NCBI GenBank assembly: GCA_023410595.1
Contig: JAEYPO010000008.1
Coordinates: forward strand, 1 to 55,744
Direction of reading: 5' to 3'
DNA from: Bacillota bacterium
GTDB lineage: Bacteria > Bacillota > Clostridia > Christensenellales > SZUA-584
Length of the DNA stretch: 55,744 bases
The notes beneath the pieces were generated by a model, which made no database searches, was not told where the DNA came from, and worked only from the letters and a program-made list of their open reading frames with translations. Below, piece by piece: positions 1-8,211 of the stretch (position 1 is the first letter of the stretch; each line of letters opens with the position of its first letter). The position numbers and the translations under genes are program-made.

Positions 1-59
1 GTATAGAGACTTGAACCTATACTATCGGAAAGGTGATTTTTTGTATAACCTTTATCGCA

Positions 60-83
60 CACCCGCAAAGCGGGTGGTTTTTT
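60..83 (+). terminator. Rho-independent terminator-like hairpin
   Basis: A perfect 7-bp stem (CACCCGC / GCGGGTG, loop AAA) is followed by a run of six T on the + strand. It would end a transcript entering from the left edge of the window, whose gene is not visible. Confidence 0.6.
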
Positions 84-120
84 ATCTCGCACGTTTTGCG
101 TGCTCGATTGGCTAAAGCCA

Positions 121-355
121 TAAAAAATCCCCGGAAGCTACCTTTGTACAGTCACTTCCGGGGGTTTCGTTTTTTATTCCCACTCGCAAATTCAAAGCTT
201 AATTTAAACAATTCTGTTTAGGTTTCGTGATAGGCTTTTACTCATTTAATACCAGTTATCCACCCTCTACGGCGTTCGCTGATCTTCTATTATCAAAATG
301 TTATCAAGCCTGTGTTATCACCATTAACCTGATTGATCCAGAAATTATACCATAC
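121..355. repeat. guaA 3'-end attachment-site repeat, copy A
   Basis: Read on the minus strand, this copy contains GAGTGGGAATAA, matching the last codons of guaA (Glu-Trp-Glu-stop). A GC hairpin with the layout of the guaA terminator follows. The flank from about 187 to 355 is closely similar to copy B (about 5325-5500), including four GTTATC-like boxes at 255, 289, 300 and 314. Integrative elements are known to use the 3' end of guaA, so this is probably the distal attachment site of an old insertion. The similarity and spacing are seen directly; the att role is inferred. Confidence 0.7.
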
Positions 356-359
356 TTTT

Positions 360-1027
360 TTATGATTCTTAAAAGTCCATTTACTATTAAGCATCAACCT
401 TCCTGCGGTGCTTCTGAAAAGCCCAAGATTTTTCTTAACTCATCTGATAATTTCTTTTAGGGTATCGTCATATATTCAATGCCAACTTACCAGTTTGCTG
501 ACTAAGTCCCGTGATAGAACGCACCAGTTCCCCTCAACGGTGTTTTACCATACTAGGCATCATTATTTTTCCTTTGGATTCCGCTTTCTTCCACTCAGCA
601 ATTATTAGTTTTTATCACATATTTTTATTAAAAACTTGAATGAAAAATGCAGGAGTATGCCAAAACGCCCAAATAACTCACAATATTATACTGGTGGTAA
701 AAGGGTTCACCTTTCCTGCAAAACGCCAAGCAAATATTTCTCCAACCCAGCTCTTCAAACAATGGGGCCGCCTAAAAATATATACATACAGAAATAATAC
801 ATTAAATGGCGATTGGCCTAATGAAAAAAATTATCGTACTGATGCCGAATTATTTATGCAATAGAATTGGTTATCGTACCATGCTGCCGCCCAGGCTATC
901 ATGTTCGCATTTTTTAAAATCGTTTAAATCCTTTGTTTGAAATGTAGCAATATTTTTTCATACAGAGGATGAGTTTTATTAATACTTAATTATGTTTAGA
1001 ACTGAAGTACCTTCAACTTTAGAATTA
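360..1027. other. gene-poor accessory DNA
   Basis: No convincing gene is seen. Short open frames exist on both strands, but they have no ribosome site and no recognisable motif. The stretch looks like decayed mobile-element DNA between repeat copy A and the radical-SAM remnant. Confidence 0.4.
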
Positions 1028-2200
1028 TTACGTTGTATTTAATATCCTATTCTCCATAATTCTATAAAGGGCTTCAGTTCGCTTTTTTATAAAATCCTTT
1101 TCGCTTTTAAGTCCATTTTTTATTCCTGCATTTGCAATCGTATATATTACCGGGTTCCTCCAATTAGCAGGGAATCTTTGAATAGTGCTTTTCAGACTAA
1201 AAAAGTTCTCCTTTACATATTGGTAACCCGAATACAATTCGTTCACAGTCATGTTTTTGGGTATATATGTGGGCGTACAGTGGTCATAATATTGCCAATC
1301 TTCGGTTATTAACCTATTTTGCTCCTTATAGTCTTTATAAATATCAGTTCCGGGATAGGGTGTAAGAATATTAAAGGTAGCGGAAGGAATTCTGGATTTG
1401 TAAAGGAATTCAAGAGTTTCGTCAAATACAGATTTTTCATCATCATCAAATCCAAATACGATCGAAGCATGGAAAATAACACCATGGCTCATTATTTCGG
1501 ATATTGCGTCAAGTGTTTCCTTGTGGCTTTTCATACTCTTGCTCATTCTTTTCATTTTCTGTTCTGATACGGTTTCAACACCTACAAATAAACCTTTGCA
1601 TCCGCTATCGGCAGCAAGTTTCAAAAGTTCGCGGTTTTTAACAAATGAAATTGATGCCTGGCCAACCAAATTTATTCGTAAAGGTTTTAGAGCTTTAAAC
1701 AACTGTTTTGCGTATACCTGATCACCCACAATGTTATCATCAAGAAACATGAAATTGGATGTGCCGGAATTTTCTATGTCGGCGATAACCCTGTCGATTG
1801 CCACATGCCGGATGCTCCTGCCAAAAAACTTCCAAACGCTGCAGAATTCGCATGAGTAGGGACAACCCCTTGAGGTGACGATAGGTTGTAAGCCGAATAC
1901 CGAGCCACCACTCATTAAATCTCTTCTTGGAAGCGGATAATCATTCAGGTTGTGGGTTATATTACCATTATAGAAGGGCTTCATTAAATCATGTTCGGCA
2001 TCTTCCAGCATCTCATTCCAAACCGGTTCCGCTTCTCCTATTATAACGGAATCACAGTGAAGAATAGATTCCTGTGGAAGGATGGTGGGATGGATTCCTC
2101 CAAGAACTACTTTTTTGTTTCTTTTACGGAACTCGTCGGCAATTGTATAAGCCCTGGATGCTGTACCGGTCATACAAGTAATACCTACCAGATCACAACT
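1028..2200 (-). pseudogene. B12-binding radical SAM protein, 5'-truncated
   Basis: The product carries the radical-SAM cluster CxxxCxxC (RGCPYSCEFC, about residues 104-112), which binds a 4Fe-4S cluster and SAM. It also has a GVETVSE segment and the C-terminal part of a cobalamin-binding domain (VLGGIHPT). In-frame homology continues upstream of the first ATG (2173) as CDLVGITC, a typical inner strand of the B12 domain, and then meets a TAG at 2201-2203. The first 50 or more residues of the B12 domain, including the usual DxHxxG region, are therefore missing, and the upstream DNA belongs to an unrelated small gene. Members of this family modify lipids, hopanoids or peptides; the substrate here is unknown. 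A recombination junction near 2.2 kb best explains the truncation. Confidence 0.75.
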
Positions 2201-2471
2201 CTAATATGGATGCAGCAATTTTTAGGCAGCCAGTTCCTATTTCAAAAGAATAGTCGCTCTCTAAGCTTTGAAGAATACTATATACAAGAGAAAGAACAGG
2301 ATCATCATCATTGTCATTTTCCCATAACCAATTGTTTAAAACAGGTATTAGATATCCTTCATCTATTGCTTTACAACAGTCATCGCAGATACCGACACCG
2401 CCGAGCCGGTCAATCTCTTGCCTTGTAGTTTTGTAAGCGATATAACCGGCTTTTGTCTGCAGCTTTATCAT
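2193..2471 (-). CDS. small mobile-element protein, probably rearranged at its C-terminus
   Basis: This encodes 92 residues starting MIKLQTKAGYIAYKTTR. It includes a CDDCC cysteine group like those in small conserved proteins of Clostridial conjugative elements and phages. Its ATG overlaps the stop of the ATPase remnant upstream (ATGA), which suggests translational coupling in an ancestral operon. The acidic C-terminal half is not recognised. The frame ends inside the junction with the truncated radical-SAM gene, so the natural C-terminus may be lost. The function is unknown. Confidence 0.45.
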   Translation of the reverse strand: MIKLQTKAGYIAYKTTRQEIDRLGGVGICDDCCKAIDEGYLIPVLNNWLWENDNDDDPVLSLVYSILQSLESDYSFEIGTGCLKIAASILEL

Positions 2472-3019
2472 GCCCCTACCTCCAGCCGCAGCTGTTCATC
2501 TTGCTCTGAGACCACCAGCCTTATGATCTGCGTATCCATCTGCATTAGCTTAGTGACACTTTCAGCGTTATCGATAAAGACCGGCATTGTAATGTTCCAG
2601 TGTTTCGAAAGCGTCTCTATAATCTCAAGTCCGGCATTTATCCGGGCTGCATTGTTGGCAAAATTGAAGGGCACCATGCGGCCGCCTTCAGATGGGATCA
2701 TAACTTCGCAGTCTTCCTGCAGGCCGCCGTTAATCTGATCCTGAAAGAGCCTAAACCTTAAGCTTTTAAACTTCCCGTTGATTTTTTCATCCAGCTTTTT
2801 CACTTTGGTTTTTATAAAAAGCTCACAAAGGTAGAGGCCCTTTTCCAATTCTTCATATTCACCTGAGAGCCGCTTCTCAGATGCTTGCAGTTCGTCAATA
2901 CGTTTTTGCTGGCTTTTAGCTGTATCCAATTTCCCTTTGAGGCTTTCCTGCCCGCGGATCTCTTCGTATACAGCCTGGATACGCTCATTATTTGGCGTTG
3001 TATTCCCTGCTCCTTCCTG
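2468..3019 (-). pseudogene. C-terminal remnant of an SMC/RecN-like AAA ATPase
   Basis: The longest start gives 153 residues from a TTG at 2929, but the same frame is open up to a stop at 3020-3022. It reads as a coiled-coil segment rich in Glu, Lys and Gln, then a C-terminal ATPase lobe. That lobe has PVFIDNAESVT, resembling a Walker B/D-loop region, and RLVVSEQDEQL. No Walker A motif is present, and no good ribosome site precedes the frame. Full-length relatives are element- or phage-encoded ATPases several hundred residues long, so this is the 3' part of a truncated gene. Confidence 0.55.
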
Positions 3020-3066
3020 TTAAACTGTATATGCCACTACTTTTTTACAGGAAGGAGGCAGGGTGA

Positions 3067-3270
3067 ATGAGTGATAAAGTCGAGCTTGATACATTTCCCC
3101 GTAATACACACGAAGCACTTGCCATGCTTTATGTCCAGAAACAAGACCTGAGCAATGTTACGCCAGAGCAATTGCACACTATGTATTACCAGGCGCTTTA
3201 CGCTTTACGGAGAGAATACTCTCGTAAACAAAACTCTGGATGGTTCAAAGCTGAATCTGAAGGCGACTAA
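3067..3270 (+). CDS. small conserved mobile-element protein of unknown function
   Basis: This encodes 67 residues containing HEALAMLYVQKQDLSN and LHTMYYQALYALRREY. The pattern is helical and soluble, with no membrane segment. A strong ribosome site (GGAAGGAGG) precedes the ATG by about 10 bases. The style resembles small hypothetical proteins of Clostridial integrative elements, but I cannot name a family. It is divergently placed relative to the ATPase remnant. Its 3' end overlaps a possible minus-strand frame by 26 bases. Confidence 0.5.
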   Translation: MSDKVELDTFPRNTHEALAMLYVQKQDLSNVTPEQLHTMYYQALYALRREYSRKQNSGWFKAESEGD

Positions 3271-3403
3271 TGTGCAACTTTGCTTCCCAAATTATCGCCA
3301 AGTCGCGAGCATCGGACGCCTTTGAAGATTGCTCGGAGAGTAGTTGCAACTGCTTTTCGGGCAGTTCTTTTATATTGAGCGGCTCTGTTGTGTTTTCTGT
3401 AAT
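3245..3403 (-). CDS. possible 52-residue protein with an ATT start
   Basis: A GGGAGG site sits 7 bases before ATT ACA GAA. The following frame is open for 52 codons with a plausible soluble composition (TENTTEPLNIKELPEKQLQLL and ARDLAIIWEAKL). ATT is a rare start codon, so the original ATG may be mutated. The frame lies among other small element genes. There is no family assignment and confidence is low. Confidence 0.25.
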   Translation of the reverse strand: MTENTTEPLNIKELPEKQLQLLSEQSSKASDARDLAIIWEAKLHISRLQIQL

Positions 3404-3508
3404 GGCTTGTCCTCCCTTCTTTTATTTGAAACCTCTTCTCCTCAAAAAGGTGCACGGCGGCAGCTCCGCCACCAGGGCCGCCGCCCAAATGAAACAAGAT
3501 GATTTTTA

Positions 3509-3889
3509 TTAAGGGGTATTCGAAACTAATTCACCGCTATGGCCTCTTTCAGACACGCGATCCCGATTGAGAACAACATCACGGCCATCGTTGACTTCAA
3601 AGGCATAACCTAAATCGTAGGCACGCTTTGCCTGCTCAGTGGTTACTTTTTTAATGTCTTTTGGAACTTTTCTGCTGCCATTTATGACCTTGAACGTCGG
3701 TGTTACTCCCATAGGAGTGAGCGGCCGTCCAGCCATGAAATCCCATATAGTATCCTTACTTGCCTTATGGGGAGTTTCAGGCGTTACAGATATGTTGTTT
3801 TTATTTTGGCAGTCGCAGGGTTCACCAGGATCAAGGTTCGCCCCACAATCGGGGCATTTGTAAGACTGCCTTTTCCTTTGGTAATACAT
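3509..3889 (-). CDS. small zinc-ribbon protein of a mobile element
   Basis: The N-terminal 30 residues (MYYQRKRQSYKCPDCGANL, then DPGEPCDC) have two Cys pairs, as in a zinc ribbon. That pattern is common in small proteins of Clostridial conjugative elements. The ATG at 3889 is preferred over the longer frame because an AAGGAGAA-type site precedes it. The rest of the roughly 126-residue product (TEQAKRAYDLGYAFEVNDGRDVVLN) is hydrophilic and not recognised. It may bind nucleic acid, but that is inference. It sits next to a broken integrase in the decayed distal element. Confidence 0.5.
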   Translation of the reverse strand: MYYQRKRQSYKCPDCGANLDPGEPCDCQNKNNISVTPETPHKASKDTIWDFMAGRPLTPMGVTPTFKVINGSRKVPKDIKKVTTEQAKRAYDLGYAFEVNDGRDVVLNRDRVSERGHSGELVSNTP

Positions 3890-3959
3890 GATCTTCTCCT
3901 TCCTATCTTCTTTACTAACAAACACGCTCCATCAAGTATTTGCGTGGAACACGACCTGA

Positions 3960-4624
3960 AATCGTAATTTTTCCTTTAGCTTTCAACTCTTTATTGAGCA
4001 GCTGCTTACCATGCTGCCTTTATGACGCTATATTGGACTGGAGTTCGTGAAGGTGAACTTCTTGCCCTTTCTCCCAAAAAGGTACTCCATGATTCCGCCT
4101 CTTTGAATATTTTTGAGACATATAAGCGTGAGGACGGAGAGGATATTTTTGACGATCCCAAAACGGAAAACAGTGTACGCATAGTATCAATGCCAGATTT
4201 TCTTTACGATGAGTTGAATGGTTATTTAGATGCAATTTACGATCCGGATCCGGGCGATAGGATATTCTATTTTACAAAGAGCGCTTTAAATACCGAACTT
4301 GACCGTATTGCTGCAAAGGCCGGCATCGAAAGGATAAGGGTACATGATCTGAGGCATTCTCATGTATCTTTGCTCATTGAGCTTGGATATCGAACTCACG
4401 CTATAGCAAAGCGAATCGGTGACACACCTGAAGAAGTAGACCGTACATATGCCCACCTCTATCCGAATAAGAGCCAGGATATCGCTATAGAACTTAGTCG
4501 TCATAAGGATGGTATTGTCCGAGGATCAAAAGCTCTTGATGAAGACGGAATGGTCTATAACGATAAAGAGATCACTGAAAGCCTTGAATCCGAACAAATT
4601 ATATACGCAAAAAACGTGATTTGA
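3960..4624 (+). pseudogene. tyrosine recombinase (integrase), truncated and frameshifted
   Basis: The main frame from 4022 has the catalytic-domain motifs of a phage-type integrase: Arg in GVREGELLAL, the HDLRHSH box, and the nucleophile Tyr in RTYAHLYP. The N-terminal arm-binding and core-binding domains (about 170 residues) are absent. The segment just upstream (SFQLFIEQ) matches the expected sequence but lies in another frame, so a frameshift falls near 4000. It ends close to att copy B. It was probably the integrase of the distal element and cannot be active as it stands. Confidence 0.8.
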
Positions 4625-4659
4625 TGATCTAAATCTATTTATAGTATGAGTAGGGATTG

Positions 4660-5217
4660 GTGATTAATTTGGAGATAAGCAATGATGTCATTATTGATGG
4701 GTGTGAAAAATGTTTAAAAAATGCTATGGCATTAAAAAAAGATGGTACTATTTTATTTAAAAGAAAACGTTATAATAGTGCGGTTGTTTTATTAACGGTT
4801 GCTTGTGAAGAAATAGGCAAATGCAATTTGCTTATATATGAATTATTAAAGTTTATAGAACAAAAAGATGTAGATTGGGAGACTTTCTTTAAGCAGCATT
4901 TTAAAGATCATACATTAAGACTTGAAGAATTCTTAGATATATTCTACAGTACAGGTGATGCTGCTAAAGTATTCAAAATGTATGGACTTGATAAAAAAGA
5001 GTGTGCAAAATTCCTTCAATATTTTAAGAACTCTTCTCTATATACAGATTTTGATTTTAACACTCATTATTTTTATCTTTCAAAAGAAAACAATTTTAAG
5101 GATATTAAATATGGTATTAAAACGCTTTTATTTTTACTTAAAATTGTATTAAAACAATACCGACTTGAATTAAAAAAATTTGAATTGGATTATAAAGATG
5201 TTATATACGTTGATTAG
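4660..5217 (+). CDS. abiV: AbiV-type abortive infection protein
   Basis: About 185 residues show the AbiV/HEPN-like signature: an N-terminal helix with repeated Lys and Ala, then ACEEIGKCNLL at about residues 48-58, followed by a long helical region. The family blocks phage development in lactococci and is assumed to act in the cytoplasm. The GTG at 4660 is preferred over the TTG at 4657 because the weak TAGGGA site would sit too close to the TTG. The codons are strikingly A+T-rich compared with all neighbours, which points to separate acquisition. The gene lies between the broken integrase and att copy B, a usual place for element cargo. It appears intact. Confidence 0.7.
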   Translation: MINLEISNDVIIDGCEKCLKNAMALKKDGTILFKRKRYNSAVVLLTVACEEIGKCNLLIYELLKFIEQKDVDWETFFKQHFKDHTLRLEEFLDIFYSTGDAAKVFKMYGLDKKECAKFLQYFKNSSLYTDFDFNTHYFYLSKENNFKDIKYGIKTLLFLLKIVLKQYRLELKKFELDYKDVIYVD

Positions 5218-5261
5218 AGTTATGAAAAAGAAAAACGGTACGTTTCCGGTACTCCTAAATA

Positions 5262-5500
5262 TAATTAAACCCCAGAGGCCGCATAATTAAAGGGCTTCCG
5301 GGGTTTTCTATATCATTCCCACTCGCTAATTCATAGCTTAGTCTAAACAATTCTGTTTAGATCTCGTGATAGGTTTTTACTCAATTTAATAGCAGTTATC
5401 CACCCTCTATGGCATTCGTAGATCTTCTGTTATCAAAATGCTATCAAGGTTGTGTTATCAACATTAGCTTGATAGCTCAAAAATTATACCATATTTTTAA
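5262..5500. repeat. guaA 3'-end attachment-site repeat, copy B
   Basis: On the minus strand this shows GAGTGGGAAT followed by an AACCCC/GGGGTT hairpin, like the guaA stop and terminator. The flank to 5500 parallels copy A, with boxes at 5395, 5429, 5440 and 5454 (offsets 34, 11 and 14, identical to copy A). It marks the border between the distal and proximal accessory segments and is probably an att junction formed by tandem insertion. Confidence 0.7.
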
Positions 5501-5560
5501 ATATTTCATTTTCGGACTATGCCTCATTAATAACCGGCTTTCATCACAAAATAACATGCT

Positions 5561-6595
5561 CTATATATGTAAAAGTTTCACCGCATTATCCCTATACACC
5601 TTGTTCAATACGCCTTCATCTAGACCGATACCATAAATATTCCAAATACCCTGATGCGGTACCGGAGCCGTGCCGTAGTTGAAATACTCATCAAATGTCT
5701 CCAAAAAACGATAATATATAGGGTAGCGTTGTATGTCAAGCGGATTTAGATCCGTCCCAAACATAATCCGGTCCTGATATCTTTCAAAAAACTTTCGGCT
5801 GGTATAAGGCTGCCTCCCAAGGTCGCTGATGCGCTCCGCAATATCTATATACATATTATCATAAGAATCCAGCCATTGCCCAACCTGCGCTAAGTTTTCC
5901 GAGTATGAGCCAAAATGTGCCACAACAAATGTGGTTTGTCTATTGCGAGCCAATAAATTTTCTTGCATCTCCATTAACTGGTCGAATGTGTAGCGTCCTT
6001 CATTGTAAAAGGAATATTCAGGATAAGCTTGAAGTTCTTCAATGCGCTCATTCCGTAGGTCGATGGGCTTGAAGAACGCAGTCGGATCGGCAATATGAAT
6101 GAGCACTGGCAATCTATACTCCGCTGCTGTATGCCATATCACCTCAAGCCGTTTATCATCAACTCGAAGGTAGTTACCCCGACCATCTTTAATAGATAAC
6201 CCTAGAGTTTTCCAAAACTTCATACCACGCATGCCCAACGAGATTTGCCGCTCAATAGTTTTCCGAACATATCGCTCAAAATCCGGCTTTTCAAAACGCG
6301 TCAAATCCAGAGAACCGAAGGTAATAATAAAGTCTTCGAACCCCTGAGTTTTACGCAGCATACGATCAAAATATTCATCATATTCGCCGTCTAAGTTGAC
6401 GACTGCTTGCATACCATAGTCCTTAAGAGCTGCCACTACTTCCGCCATATTGTAGCAGGAGGCGTAGTCTTCACCCAATAGCATCCTACCGAAATGAGTA
6501 TGGATATCGACCACAGGTGTAAATGGCTTCGATATGAAATGCTCTTTAAGTTTCAGCTCACATTTTTTTTCTTGGGTTTCTTCATGTTTTAACAT
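5561..6595 (-). CDS. amidohydrolase-family TIM-barrel hydrolase
   Basis: About 344 residues carry the metal-site pattern of the amidohydrolase-2 family: HxH in VVDIHTHFG, His in LIHIADP, His in VVAHFGSY, and Asp in FGTDLN. Members are lactonases, decarboxylases or deacylases that use a divalent metal. It does not look like NagA-type deacetylases, so the substrate is unknown. The ATG at 6595 is chosen because GGAAAGGGTGG precedes it by about 8 bases; the longer frame reads through that site. It is the last gene of the sugar island, directly downstream of a 12-bp hairpin. Its 3' end lies about 60 bases from att copy B. Confidence 0.75.
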   Translation of the reverse strand: MLKHEETQEKKCELKLKEHFISKPFTPVVDIHTHFGRMLLGEDYASCYNMAEVVAALKDYGMQAVVNLDGEYDEYFDRMLRKTQGFEDFIITFGSLDLTRFEKPDFERYVRKTIERQISLGMRGMKFWKTLGLSIKDGRGNYLRVDDKRLEVIWHTAAEYRLPVLIHIADPTAFFKPIDLRNERIEELQAYPEYSFYNEGRYTFDQLMEMQENLLARNRQTTFVVAHFGSYSENLAQVGQWLDSYDNMYIDIAERISDLGRQPYTSRKFFERYQDRIMFGTDLNPLDIQRYPIYYRFLETFDEYFNYGTAPVPHQGIWNIYGIGLDEGVLNKVYRDNAVKLLHI

Positions 6596-6631
6596 ATCGT
6601 TTATCCACCCTTTCCTACATTTATTCCCCAA

Positions 6632-6667
6632 AAGACACCGGGCAGCTTTTGGGGAGCCCGGTGTCTT
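6632..6667 (-). terminator. strong intercistronic hairpin
   Basis: A perfect 12-bp stem (AAGACACCGGGC / GCCCGGTGTCTT) with a 12-base loop lies between the binding-protein gene and the amidohydrolase gene. On the minus strand it ends in TTTT followed by GGGG, so termination is probably partial. It could stabilise the mRNA of the abundant binding protein while lowering amidohydrolase expression. Confidence 0.6.
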
Positions 6668-6704
6668 CTTAGCGGAGTTGAGATCTTTCTGGTCTTCTAT
6701 GGAA

Positions 6705-7718
6705 TTAATACTCGCTTATATTGCTCGCATCAACTATTTTTGTGGCCAACACATATTTATAATCTATTTCTTCGCCTTTCCATAAACGATCCATAAGATC
6801 TATAAGCAATTTACCGTTTTCATAAGGAATATTGTCGACTGTAGCCTTATACGGCCCGCCTTCTTTGATTTTCGCAATTGCTTCCGGCGTGGCATCTACG
6901 CCTCCAATAAAGATTTCGGCAGGATCAATGCCCGCTGCTTCCACAGCACTGCATGCGCCAAGAGCCGATCCATCGTTACAACCTACAATGGCATCAATAT
7001 TCGGATAGGCCTCTAAGACCGTCTCTGCGCTTTGTAATGCCTCTTCAGGTGTTCCGCCTGGCACCATCATAACGATTTCCGCCCCCGGGCAAAGTTCACT
7101 TAACGCATCTTTGAACCCGTTTTCACGATCAATCAAAGTAGGCAAAGAAGGCATGTTTAGATATACAACCTCACCCTTGCCTTCCTTATTTTCGTTTAAC
7201 CATTGCGCGCACGCCTTTCCGGCATTGTATCCCATTTCGTAGTTATCGGCGCTGACAAATATATCTGCATTTTCAACGGGAACCGAATTGGCAATACAGG
7301 GAATACCCTTTTCTCTTGCCTCTTTAACAACATCTTCAATGGCAGCGGCATCAATAGGGAGTATCAAAATTCCATCAACACCAAGTGTAATAAAATCCTC
7401 AATCGACGTTACTTGGTTTGCGGCATCAACCTTATTGTCCACAATATTAATTTCAATACCAAGTTCTTCTGCTCTCGCTTTTGCACCTTCCGCCATAGTA
7501 GCGCAATAAGGGTTTGCCAAAGAATAATTAGCAAAACCGATTAGGGGGTTTTTCTTCTCTGCAGATTCATCTGCGCTTGGGGTTTCGCTGGAAGCTGTAA
7601 CAGTCTGCTCTGGTTGGGACTGTTCATTCGTTTTTGGCGCACATGCCGCGAAAGCTAACACAATCAAAATACAAAGTAAACTAATCGCAGTCGTCCGAGC
7701 CATGCATCTCTTTTTCAT
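6705..7718 (-). CDS. sugar ABC transporter substrate-binding lipoprotein (RbsB-like)
   Basis: About 337 residues. The N-terminus is a lipoprotein signal: MKKR, a hydrophobic stretch, and a lipobox ending LAFAAC. A low-complexity Glu/Ser/Thr linker follows, then a periplasmic-binding-protein type-1 fold (IGFANYSLANPYCATMAEG, VDGILILPID, AIVGCNDGSALGA). It would be anchored outside the membrane and deliver a sugar to the permease and ATPase at 15.4-17.9 kb. The ATG at 7718 has an AAGGAGGAA site 7 bases upstream, and the longer frame starts before that site. It is separated from the rest of the island by a 450-base gap and probably has its own promoter. Confidence 0.85.
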   Translation of the reverse strand: MKKRCMARTTAISLLCILIVLAFAACAPKTNEQSQPEQTVTASSETPSADESAEKKNPLIGFANYSLANPYCATMAEGAKARAEELGIEINIVDNKVDAANQVTSIEDFITLGVDGILILPIDAAAIEDVVKEAREKGIPCIANSVPVENADIFVSADNYEMGYNAGKACAQWLNENKEGKGEVVYLNMPSLPTLIDRENGFKDALSELCPGAEIVMMVPGGTPEEALQSAETVLEAYPNIDAIVGCNDGSALGACSAVEAAGIDPAEIFIGGVDATPEAIAKIKEGGPYKATVDNIPYENGKLLIDLMDRLWKGEEIDYKYVLATKIVDASNISEY

Positions 7719-7808
7719 CAATAGTTCCTCCTTGTTTTTTTTGGGAAATTTTAAGCGCATTCATCTTTCTTTATTTCAGCGATGATAATGTGTCACGCTT
7801 TATATATA

Positions 7809-7837
7809 TTAATATAATTTATTTGATTGATTTACAA
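7809..7837 (-). promoter_or_regulatory. candidate promoter for the substrate-binding protein gene
   Basis: TTGTAA, a 17-base A+T-rich spacer and TATTAA point toward the binding-protein gene, about 90 bases upstream of its start. The match is moderate in a very A+T-rich region, so chance is possible. Confidence 0.3.
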
Positions 7838-7839
7838 TA

Positions 7840-8211
7840 CTTTTTCTATATTATTATGACCGTTTTCCTTCATTCTGATTGCATCTCACCAGAGGAAGTA
7901 AAAAAACAGCTTTTGTCCTAGTGAGAACATCTAGCTCTATCATTATGAGCCTACTCAGTTTTTCCATCGCACTGCATTCTGCAGAGAAACGAAACAACGT
8001 ATAGGGCAAGTTTTGAACCGGTAAGAGCCGCTATTGGTTTAGACCGGCTTTTCACCATTCTTTAGGCAACCTATGAGATGCAGTTTCACATAATCATACG
8101 AAGACGAACCGTGATAACTCCTGTAATATCAAAGGCGATTGGGCGATTCGTATTTGCTTTGATATGTGGATATCTTACAAATGCGGCGCAAACCGCAGTT
8201 CATAGTTGACC
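7840..8211. other. gap inside the sugar island, no gene seen
   Basis: About 370 bases lie between the aldo/keto reductase stop and the binding-protein promoter. Neither strand has an open frame with a ribosome site. A weak AGCCG/CGGCT stem lies near 8028-8055. It may be a degraded gene or an insertion scar, but nothing is recognised. Confidence 0.4.

Noticed and set aside
640..864. 74-codon + frame beginning MKNAGVC
   Set aside because: No ribosome site, no recognisable motif, and low-complexity neighbours in a decayed region.
3270..3512. 80-codon + frame
   Set aside because: It opposes the ATT-start candidate and has a Ser/Cys-rich composition typical of a shadow frame.
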